Source: Perkinsus chesapeaki
Lineage: Eukaryota > Perkinsozoa > Perkinsida > Perkinsidae
Direction of reading: 5' to 3'
Assembly: GCA_013115145.1 (NCBI GenBank)
Contig: JAAPAO010000022.1
Coordinates: 62,001 to 126,000, forward strand
DNA length: 64,000 nt
Of this stretch, positions 33,622 through 45,600 are shown one piece after another. The notes under the pieces were generated by a model. The model saw only the letters and a list, made by a program, of their open reading frames with translations. It made no database searches and was not told where the DNA came from. Position 1 is the stretch's first letter, and each line of letters begins with the position of its first letter. The position numbers and the translations under genes were made by a program.

Positions 33622-36600
33622 CTAAACAACAGCTTCCACTAGGCTCGAACGAGCTAAGACCCACCTCGGGGCCCAACGGGGCATGGGACCTCCTACTAAC
33701 ATGTGGAGGAGGGTGAGGCAGTCGTCTCCTAGCATGGGCAGTATGATGGTAGTCTTCCTTGTCTCTAGCAGCGAACGGCGATCGACCCTCCAGCTGGTTG
33801 ACAGTCTGAAACAGGCTACTATGGACAGCAGGGAGCGCTGCCGACTGACATGCTCATTTGTGAGATGTCGCCAGACTATCAGCCTCCACAGGGCCCATGG
33901 CACCTCCACAGTATCATCGGGGAGATCTATCTCGAAGGCCTAATCATGATGAATCTTAAGGTGGAGTGTAATGCCCTGTTTACATCGTGGATCTCCAACG
34001 CCAGCTCACTAGGCGTGCAGTCACCTGCCTTGGCAGAGTCAATAAGACACTTCAGCGATACAGCCCCTGCCGGGCCCTTCACTTTCTACAGTCGTAGCGA
34101 TAGACAGTCTACCAGAGAGGAAGCCCACCTTGAACACAGTAAGGGCGGTGAAGTCTGATATAAAGCGGAGGAAGCCATAGTCGGCAAAAAGCATTCTCAT
34201 CAGCTCGAACTCCTTCGTTTCGGCCTGCCAATGACCAGCATATCACCGACCAGAGAGAGTCGGCTCACATCAGAGAGCTCCCCATCATTATTGGTATCCA
34301 AGAACTGGAAGGCAAAGCGTGCCGACTCCACATAGGGGGACTGTACAGCACCGATACGGCCCTACACAACAGGCAGATGGGCAGCAGCAGCAACCAGGTA
34401 AGAGGTGTACCATAAAGCCTGTGAGAGTCCTATCGTTCTCGGTCAGTGTGACCTCTTGAAGTAAAGATTGGCCGGAGCCGACGCCGGTGTTGACAATTTC
34501 AAAGCCGAAGAACAGCTCCCGATAAAGCAGCTCTCTAAGTGCCCTCCCACCGCCGACCACCCTCAGTAGGCTGATCTCCGGCTCAGATAGAACGCCTAAG
34601 GCGAGGACCTCCCCAGTGGGGCAGACAACCGGGAATGGCCTACCGTCCCCATCGAAATCGAGGTGCTTTTCAATGAGATGGACTTCATCAGGAAGGTAGC
34701 TCTCTATTGCGCTCCGGTATTTTTTCGCGTACTCAGCAGCTGACATTTTAACCTCAGGAGATATCCCCAGGGCTAGAGCTCGCATGTGCGGTCGCGCTTG
34801 GGCAACAAGATACCCCCAATGCTGCCACTCTGGCCGACCGATGCTCCCGCTGCGATCCAAGTCCAGCAGGGTGAACAACTGAAAATGAAGAAAAATACCC
34901 AAACCAGGGATCGAACCGGCGTAATAAAAAAGAGACAAATCTTGTGCTCTTGCTAATTTCATACCACATTTCCTTCGCATCGCGCCATAATAATGCCCTA
35001 CCGTGACATACTATTATCGGTGTGATAGATACCTTCTGGTTCTATCATTTCATATGATGAGTTCCTTTAACTGACCTCCCCTTTGGAGATGCCGTGGATC
35101 GGCCTACTTACCTTGTTACGCTTTGGCCCTGATTTACCAACACCCACAACACTTACCATCGTTCCCGCAATGGAATCCTTCCACTCCTTCTCAGTCAATT
35201 CCTCCTTTGTTAACAAACCGTCGCCGTTAACGTCGATGGCATCAAACCTTGCCGCCATGCTTATCGATCCTAGCGATGCCGCCAAGTCGTAGAGATATCT
35301 ATTGTGATGAGATAGCTGTAATCGAAACAAGTCTATCAGCCGCACCCTCCCTTTCTGGCTGTCATATAAGCCTCTAATATGTCTCTGGGCAGAGTCTCGC
35401 CAATCGGGAAGAGTAGAGCCCCAAAGGACTGTAAAAGGCGCTGTGTCGGGCTAAAGGTATCTATACTGACCTTAGCCTTAAACCAGTCTCCGGTGGTCTC
35501 TGCATGCCGGCCAACCTCCTCAAATGTGGCCTCATCCATCTCATCAGCACCAGGCTTAAGCACTGTAGAGATATCCCGTGGGAAGTCGAAGGAGCTTGGC
35601 AGGAATCCAGCAAGCCTTGACCGAGCCGCTGCCACACGAAGGTATCCAATATTCCTCATGCCGCCTGTACATAATAATAACAGTCGATTCTTGATGATGA
35701 TGATGCTCTTGTCCTACCAGCCTCGTCGCCGAGGAACATCATAGCTTCCTCTCGCGCTCCCGGGAACTTCTTCGCCTCATCCGTGTAAAGCTGCTCGAAT
35801 ACTTCCTCCGACATATCTCTCGGGACATCGCCCATACTGACAAGCTTTGCCATCAAATCCGCTCACGCTTGAGGACGGGTAGCTTACCTTCCCAGGACGA
35901 CTTGGACGGCCGGGGGCAGCAGGTCTGCTTCAACCAGGACAAGCCTCTGCCAGTTACGGCGGGATATTGAACTCTTGTTGAAGCCGTCCGCGATGAAGTT
36001 GAAAAGGTCATTTACAGCACCCTACAGTGGAAGCAACTTCATTCTTCTGGACATCACTTGGGAGAATACTCTTCTCGAGAGGCATTCCTAGTGCGGCGAG
36101 ACGGTTGGATTCATGCAGGGCAAAGTTTGATGCCTTCCGCCAAGAATATTCCACCTTACCCCGCGACCACCAGGCCTTACGCATTCCTCCTCAGAGGTGC
36201 TGTCAGACTTGCAGTCACCACAGCCCAGCTCCTTCACTGTTATCTTCCCATCATGATCCTGGTCCAAATCCGAGAACCTCATGTCCATCTTTATCGAGTC
36301 GAGGATGTGGAAGACGCGAGCAAGATTTCTGAGGCGAATCTTCACTCCCACCACGAGACCTATCCCCACCTGACATCCTTGAAGCTCCTGTAAAGGTCAT
36401 CATATCGGCGCATCTCCAGCGATGTTGCGTCCTTGCCGGCCAAGGCCTCGAATGCCTGATCGACGAGATGGAAAAGGCCAAGGGGAATGAAGTCAAACTG
36501 ACCTCCTTATCATACGCTTGCGTCGCGTCCAACCGAGTGCCGATCGCCAAGAGATCCTCTTCTGAGATGTCGTCACTGAGCGAGTGGCCGATGACCTTCT

Positions 36601-39600
36601 CGAAGCTCTCCGACGGGTATTCCTACGAATGCAGTACAGCCAGCAGCACCCCAAGTATTCACCCCTTACGTGCATCGATATGCTCCATGTGTTATTCTCC
36701 CTACTCTGTGGGCCACCCTGCAGGTCCGGACTATACTCGTCGTCCTTCTCATCCCAGTCCTCCGTAACAAGTTCCTCATCCTGTGTTGCATCCCTGGCTG
36801 AGTCATCCACAGACTTCATATCTCCATCATTCATCTCCTCATGTATATCCCCCTCATCAGGCCAGCTGTCATCTCCATGCGGTCGAACATCTCGGGTAGT
36901 AGAAGTCTCCTCGGCCTCCGAAGCCTCCCCGTATCCGCCATCTTGGCCTTCCTCCTTCATTTGCTCATCATCTCGCTTCTTCCTAGAGTGCTTCCTATCA
37001 TGCTCCTTCTCCTCCTCAATAGTCTCTCCATACTTTGGCATCCTGTCCTTCCCAGTATCCTTCATGTCCATAGTGTCTCCATATTGTTCCTCGTCATGCA
37101 TATCTCTCACGGCAGTAGTAGCATCTCTATATTGGTTCCTCTCTCCATCTTCTCTCTCTATAGTCTCCCTATACTGCTCATCCTCCCCTCCATCTTCTCT
37201 CTCTATAGTCTCCCTATACCCTTCATCCTTCGACTCCTCCTCCCCCCTGTACCGTTGGTGCTCAGTTCCCTTCTGCCCGGCCCCTCCGTGTCGGTGCCCC
37301 CTATCCTTAGTGCCCCTGTACCCTTCATCCTCGTGCATTTCCCCCACCTCTTTGCTAGCGGTATCCTGATATCCGTTCCCCTGTCCTCGTTCTCTTTCTA
37401 TTGTCTCTGTATAATCTTCATGCTGCTCCGGTTCCTCCTCCTTCGTATGGTCCTTCCCTTCCCCCTTCTTCCTCATCGTCTCATATCCTCCCCCACCGCT
37501 CGCCAACGACCCCTCGTGTCCTTCAACAAGACCAACTTCTCTTCTCCCCTCCTCCGACATAACCTCCCTATGTATCTCAGTCGCCCCAATAATATCCGAT
37601 GCCTGCGAGGCCACACTTCCCTCTGGCGCCTTACCCGAGGCCATCCCGTCGACCTCCTTTGCAGCCGCTGCCTCCTCCTTGTGCTTCTTCGTCTTCTTTT
37701 TCTTTGAATGTTTCTTCTTTTTCCCCTCATGATCGAACTTTCGGACCTGCTGCATCGTCAGACCCTAAAAATAACGAATACCGACGGCGGAGCGACGCAG
37801 AGCCTCTCACCCCTCCGCCTCCGCTAAACTTGTCAGCAGTGCCGTTACCATCACCGCCTCGAGTTTGATAAACCTGCCGAGGGAAATATTCTCTGAGAAG
37901 TGCGCGAGGAGATGCAAGTATTACCGAGTCGACCTCGAGGAAGGCTGGCTCGAGTCGTTCAACCGTCGGCATCTGCAATATGCTTGTCACAGTATGGTTA
38001 CTTTTCCCCCTCACCTTTCGAACCGTCTCCAGGAAGCTGCTCCCAGCAGCGCTGGTGATGGCCGAGAAGCCATGGTGGAGGAGACCTTCATAGACCAACA
38101 TTAACTCCGCGTGATGGATGGCTCGGAGACTGAGAATCTCCTCATCGCTCAACTTGCCTACGAAAGTACCATGTTGCCATCTCAAGTAGTATCATCAAAA
38201 TTCTCAGTTTCAAAAAATTTTCCCCATAATTTTATTAAATTTTCCCCATAATTTTACTAAATTTCCCCCATAAATTTTACTAAATTTTCCCCATAATTTT
38301 ACTAAATTTTCCCCATAATTTTACTAAATTTTCCCCATAATTTTACTAAATTTTCCCCATAATTTTACTAAATTTTCCCCATAACTTTACTAAATTTTCC
38401 TCGTTGTTTTCTTAACCCCCCCTAACTGCTATCGAAACCTAACCGTCCAGTAGCCAAGGCTTCACCGCTCCAATCCCGCCGACGTCTTCTGCTCACCATC
38501 ATTGTCCAAATCCAAGGCATGACGAATAGTTGCCTTTGTCCTCTCAGATTTGATCCTTTCCATTACGACATTGAACTCCTTAACGAACTTAGATGGGCTG
38601 GAATCCTCCCGAGGGATACTACCGAGAAAGCTACCCGACATAGGCATATGATGCTCACCTCAACGCCAGCAGCTTCACAGACGCCGGCACAGTAAAGAGG
38701 TAAGAGAATCTTTGAAGGTCTTTCCTAGTAATTCCTAGTCCACCTTCACCGACCACATCCAACACCTACAGTGCAGATGAGTGGATTCACACGCTTTGCA
38801 GTCCCCACTGTGTTGAGTCTGACCATCGGGAAACTGCCGAGCCATTGGCCAAGCTCGTCCCCGGTCAGATGACCATCATTGTTCTTGTCGAAGTTAGAAA
38901 AGAAGGCATCGGTATTAACCGCCGAGAACACCGCAAGAAGCCTCTTCAACCGCCTGAGTCACGCGCCACAAAATTCTACAATAACTTCGCCAGCCAGTGC
39001 CGGCTGCTCACCTGTGCTTAACTGCGTTCATCCAAGCCTCCACCGATGCCTTCGGTATTTGGCCGTTCCAGAAGAGTGCTAGGGATTGGAAGCTCTGACA
39101 ACACATGCTAGCTCCTCTTACTTCTACTGGTAGTAGTAGTAGCTTATCATTCGATATGAGGATAGGGCATATACTGTATGTTTCTGTGCGTGCCAGCTTC
39201 GACTTCTACGACATTGCAGTGTGATTATTTTACTCTCCTCGATGCGCTTTAATTATTCCGTGGATTAGCACCTTCGGATTCTAAGCGCGGAAGAGATGCA
39301 CCAAAAATGCGCATGAAACGTCCCCAGTGGCAAAGTATTCCATCTCCTTTCTAGATACATAGCCTCCATCAACATTCACTCTACTCTCCCACTCGGAATC
39401 TTGGCTGTAATCTTCAAAGGTAATAATTGTGTGTTTTGATATTAGTCACTCGACAAACAAGTGCGAGTCTTCGAACGGGCGCGCCCATCAATCCCCCGCT
39501 TTTTCTAGTAGTTGATGAGTACCCACCATACCCATGCGGCTCACCTGCTTGGAAAAGGCACGGTGATTGGCTTGCAGTTCCGTTGCCATTTTAGCAAAGT

Positions 39601-42600
39601 CCTCCTCCGACCAATGAGAAGGGATTTCGTCCATCTTGTCCATGGCGTAGGAGGACTGTGGGAGGTACTTAGCCAATACGTGAGGCATCGACAGGACTCT
39701 TAACATGGCTATCTCATGGTGGTCAATATAACCTATGCAAGATGTAAGGCCAATAAGGCTCCTCGAAATACTCTTATAATTGCTAATATAAGATATACCA
39801 CACAATGAGCTGCTAGTCTAATAATCATAATGATGATATAATGTCGTAATTATACGACGTATTATTCATATAAGGTATATAATAACAACCAAACCACTAC
39901 ATCCTTATTATCAACATATAACCCTCTTGTGGGGAGAGTGGTATGGTATTATATATCACAAGTACTCACCGCCAAAAAGCATGTTGATGCATTTGCCAAT
40001 CAACAACTTAAACGGTAAATTTCCTTTAACCAGCAGCAGAGTAGTGTAACCTTTAATTGGTTCTACGAATATGCTACGAAAAGCTTAAGCGGTAAAAGCA
40101 GCCTTCGCCATCAGCTTACCGTCTCCATCAAAGTCCAAGAATTCTCCAATCTCAACACTCTCAAAGCCAGTGTATTCCTCCATTGATTTCATCACAGCTG
40201 CCACATACTCCTCTATAGGTCCATCAGCCTTCTGTTGTACCCTAACAACACCACCTTCCCGATTCACACGGCAATACGGCGCCCCACTTCTGTGCCAGCA
40301 TGATGGCGCTGGCTGGAGCTGCCTCCTCGCTGAAGCCTGCTAATCTTTGGAGCTCTCCCAGCGTTATAGAGTTGGAGCCGTCGAAATCGACTACTGTGAA
40401 AACCTGAAGTATCCAAGAGAGTATCTGTGTACTAGAACGCCTTCCGGAAAGAGCAGCAGTGTGCACTTCATTAAGTAGTGTAAACGTGCGAGGCGGCTTG
40501 CTCCTATTTCGGCACCAAAGCTTCCCACTGTGCACCTTAGAATTCTACAGCAGTCGCTCTGTAACAAGACTTGCCACGAAAAAGATGAGCAGTCAAGGCG
40601 CAGGGGGGAGATCCATGCGGATGAGGGCACCGCAACGGCGGTGGTTACCATTACTCACCGCTTTGTCTGATGGCTTCAAAGCTAGCTCTTGGAAAGATAT
40701 ACCTCCGTCCCTATTGGTGTCGAACTCCTTGAACCGATTATGCAAGACGAGGGAATCCAGAATTAGGCTGATGCGACGATGGTTCCTAACAGGAATGCAG
40801 AGGAGGAAGCATGCGTCAATGTGAGGAGAGAATCTCAATAGTAATGCAGAGGAGGAAGCATGCGTCAACGTGAGGAGAGAATCTCAATGGTGGGGATGAC
40901 CTACCGCCACCGTTCAGTCATATCTAGGATACGACTGATGATGAGATGTTCACAAGCAACATACCAAGCATGAGGGGGGTTGGTATTGGAGGAGCACATT
41001 ATTGAGCTATCACTACGTACTTGTCTATTCCCCCGATACAGGAATGACAATTATTTGTTATGATGCCAGCAGATACTGTACAAGTTAGCCATACAGTGTG
41101 CAATAGGCGGTGAAGTAGAATTAGACAGAGCAGTACGACAGTTGAGAGATACCTCATGTCCTTGGAGGCAGCATGAAGGACATCGCTCTCGCTGGAATCG
41201 AGATCCTCAGCGTCCTTGTCGGCAGGATATTCGACGAGGTCATATGCCTGCTCGAGAAGGCTGTCATAAAGAAAGCGAGGGAGAGTGGCTTACCGTTCTG
41301 GAGAAAACAGTGGCAGGGGCGGAGATGGACTTGCCGAGATCGGCAAAGTCATGGGATGTAACTCTTGTTGATGGAGATAGCTTCCTTAGGCTGAACTCCA
41401 AAGGCAGCCGGCTCCACTGACAAAGACAGGAAGCTGCTGCTGCTGTTAGTGTGATACTAGCGTGGTACTTAAGAGGCTATAGCCGTCTCCTGGCTAATAT
41501 ACCCGTCATCCATATAAACAGCTTATATTGCAAATGTAAAACGGTCGCGATATATTATGTACGTAGTTGAATTAGTATATTATATACTGTTATTATAAGG
41601 TAATATCAATTACTATCAGCCGAATTACCGTTCTACTGAAGAGCTATCAAGCATCAACGTGCGGGGTAAATAATCACCAAAGACAATATTTATGACTCAT
41701 CAGGGCATCATGGGGCCCGAATCAACAACGTCCACAAATGGCAATATGGTCGAAACGAACCACCGTCGTTCGCACTACGACTGTTGCGACTCCCTACTTG
41801 ATCAGATTCCTGAATAAAGGAGCCAAGTTGATGATGGCCTCCTCTATGGTGTTTCCTTCTCCTATTCTCCCCCTCAGGATTCGGTGAGTAGACCTCCCCT
41901 CCTGGAGCCTGCTGTCCTGCCTCCACCTCGGGCAAGGGCGATATAACTCCTCGGCCCTGCTGGGCAGCACTTAATGCGTTGGACGTCAAACGGGGCCGTC
42001 GACCGTAGCCGAGATAGAACTCAGTGGCAACTAGGTTATTCATCTCATTTCCGCCAGCCATCGCTCTCAATAGACCGTAGTCACCATCTGAGGGCTCACC
42101 TACGGAAGGGGACACTGACAGACTACACAGCGGAGCGCTGGAGGGCCGATATAACTGTCACGGACATTTCTAAGCTACCAAGGGGCGTGGTGGTGAAAGG
42201 GATCGAGAACGTGTCTCTGTGGTCATAAGCCCAGAAAGAATTCAAGGCCCACCTGCTCCTAGTGAGTCCAAAGCTTGCTTGATGACCGGTACGTATCTTT
42301 CCGGCATAACAGCCAGCCGATCCTTGGCCTGCGTCACGAATGGTTCCACAGAGTAAGGCAGTAGATTGTCCCCAATCATATGAGCGATCCTGAGGGGCTA
42401 CCAGTATACCACCAAATGGGCAAGCCCAAACCCACCAGAGAGCAAAGCGTCTAACAATGAGCGGCGCTCGATGAATCATCACAAGCCGTTGCCACTCGTA
42501 GCGGGACAGCACACCATCTCTGTTGGAATCAAGGTAGAAGAAGAGCTGATAGGAGGAGACTTGTGACGTGACGCCACCGCCGACATCTGAGACATTACCG

Positions 42601-45600
42601 CCTCTCCAACAGGGCCCTTCCAGCCTATGTCCTCCAAAGAGAGGTCATTATGGCGACCACCATCAAGGTCAGAGAATCTGCTCTCTAAAGTAAGCGAGTC
42701 CATCACCAACTGAACGGCAGTGTCAGCTCCTCTGGTCGATGAACTCAGCCTGGCAGGCAAGTAGTCCGAAGGTGGGCAAAGGGCGGCGGCGGTCTACCTC
42801 CCCTGCGCTATGGTGCGATAGAGCTCTTCAAAGTCCTGGACGCGAATCTCCTGTTCTTGTTCATCAGACACTAATTCGTTAAATGCCTGATAAGAGCCAT
42901 TAACCACACCGAGGGGCTATATCATCTCATGTGGTGCCCATACATATTCACTACTAGCTGTAATGTTATAATGCAGAAAACGCCAGTGTATAGTTGATGA
43001 TAGATATATTATACATTCCGGGCTTACCGAAAATTTGTGTTTTTTGAAAGGAGAATTCCCCAGGAAGGCTAATGTGGTGTTCATCGATCCTGACGACCAG
43101 TTGTTGTTATCTTATAGAACACGTAAATATATAATAAATATATATTATTAATAGGCATACTGTATTCTATATTGTAAGAGTAACATAGTAAATAGTTGAT
43201 GAAGATTATAATTACTGATACAGATGGTTAGGTGGTTATAATAATACATATCATTATTATATCTCATATATAGTGACATCTTATTATATACTTCGGGACT
43301 CCCGAGAAAAAGTGGTTTTAACTAAATTCTTCAGGAGGAGGGATATTTTAGCAACACAGGCCAAATGTTAAGTCCCTTCAAGGCCAGTGACGCCTCCCTC
43401 CTCTCTCCTCACCTCCTTATTAAATACAAAAGCTGGAGCTGCAATGGTCCGACCAAAAGTCATGAACTCATCAAATGAGATGAGACCATCGCCATTGGTG
43501 TCCAGCAAAGCGTATATCTCAGAAGGAGCTTCTCGGAACAACTGAAGGCAACCGATCTGGACCGGAATCGACCGCTATGATGATGATGCTCACCGATACT
43601 AATGTGTGCTTGTCGGGGGCGGTCAAAAGGAGGATCCAGGAGTCCAGTATAGTGGCGACTCCGGCACGGAAGGAATCAAACCGAGGAAAAACTGACATGA
43701 CCCGGGATCGACCTGGCGTCCTCAGGAGACCTACTTTCGCTGACGTGCTTGATACCGCTGCGGAGGCCCCTCATGGTCCTAATAGGAGTTATGTCGCCCT
43801 CGAACAGACCGTCCTTCACAAACCGAGCGAATGCTCTTGTGTTCGCTGTTGTAGGGTACTTGCTGTACAGCTGCAAACGGACATAGCCATCATCGCGCCG
43901 TCTCCACGTACATGCTCCATCTTCTCCCTTAACGCCTCCACTGTCGACAGAGCCGTCTTATCCACCCAGGTGAGGGCGGCCTCCAATGCAGGCTCGGGGA
44001 ACTGAACGGGGGAGCTAGATGCTGAGGGACAGATGACAGGCTCACCCGACCGATGCGGCCAACGGTGAAGTCGACCTCTTGCGGAGCTAAGACATTCTTA
44101 AACTGAACGTGATAGGGTATGTCATGGTGCTGGTGGTAGCTGACCAGCAAATCGGATGAGCCCGACAATACCGCTTTGGTGCTGACCTCTCAATCGTGTG
44201 CTGCACCACCGCCGGGCTGCTGCTGCCTGGCTGCCCCACTGTCATCGAGGAGACCGTCGTCCTCTTGTGACTGAGAAGGGCACCCAATGCAAAAGCACTG
44301 CGCCTTTCAATGGTGGCCTTACTCCGAGACTCCCGGCCAAGGAGAGTGCTGTGTGGTGGTCACCACAGAAACCCTACTGTGAGGTGGACGGCCAGCAATA
44401 CGAAATGGCGACCCCACCGCTGACGGCATCGGCAGGATCATAGCGCTCGGTGGCCTCGGGGCAGGCGGATGGAATATGATCCTTGGTTGGAAGGGATGAG
44501 GGGCAAATAAAGGAGCATAGTGGACAGCCCTAACAAGAGCAACCCGCTGCTGAACCACAGTAGCCAGCAGCACTGGCTTACCCTGTAACGTGAGTTATGA
44601 TTGGTGGGCTGAAGAGACGTTGACCAGACAGCAGTCTGTATGGCACTATAGGAGACTTCATCTCCCCCATGCCACTCGCCACACCCTTCAGCTCGCCTGC
44701 TCTCACCCTGGGGACAAACGGTGTCGGCTGATGCTCCTCTGGTTCAGCTTCTCTATGACCATCAATATTATTCGGCGACCAAGGCTGGCCAGGTATCACC
44801 GGGCTCTCCGGATGGTCCATATGCTCCTCCTCGGGATGGCCGCCTCCCTCCTCCTCAGGTACTCCCCCGATATCCTCTTTGGAGCCTTCTTCCTCCCCCT
44901 CAGGTCCTGCTGCCCCTCCCTCCATATCAGTCATGGCGTCCGGTACGACCGGATTGGTATCGCTCTTGGTGTCAGGGGACTCCTTACCAAATACAGCATC
45001 CAGCACCTTATCCTCTGGGCTCTCATCCTCCTCCTCGGAGGTCCCTGGTTCGATTCCCCCCGACGGCTCTTTATCATCAATCTCTCCCCCCGAAGGCTCC
45101 TCCCCCGCGACCGGGTTAGTGTCATCTCCAGGCGGCGACCCGAATTCCTCCTCACCCTCCTCTTCAGGTATCCCTTCATCCCCATCCAGCATGCCCATCT
45201 CCACCATGGCCGCTGGCCGCACCTCCAGCAAGCTGGTTGCGCTCTCCTTCTTGTCATCACCGTAATAAGTCTTAACTATCTCCCCCAGCAGCGCGCTCTG
45301 TATTGCTTCTCTGTCCCACGCTATCTCCGGTGGCACCAACGCCTCATGTGGGACAGCCGTTTGTGGCAGCGCCCCCAGCCCATGGCAGTAGGAGTAGAGG
45401 ACCTGCCCGACAACTGGAAGCATCACAGCTTCACGTCCTCGGCCACCTACCCGCTTGGTCGTATAAGTGACCCCACTCAGGCTGCGAACATCGCTCACTC
45501 GGACGAAGGTCTGCATGCCCGCCGAGGCGAATCTCCTTTCAAGGTCTCGAACGTCAGCCAGGACGTCGAGGTGCGGTCGAAGTCCACCACCATTGGCGTC

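Noticed and set aside
34900-34975. Possible minus-strand tRNA around a GGTTCGATCCC string
   Set aside because: The T-stem needs an eight-base loop and the region is an intron directly before an EF-hand exon.
36584-37707. Two long plus-strand frames (261 and 288 codons)
   Set aside because: Low-complexity shadows opposite the charged insert of gene A.
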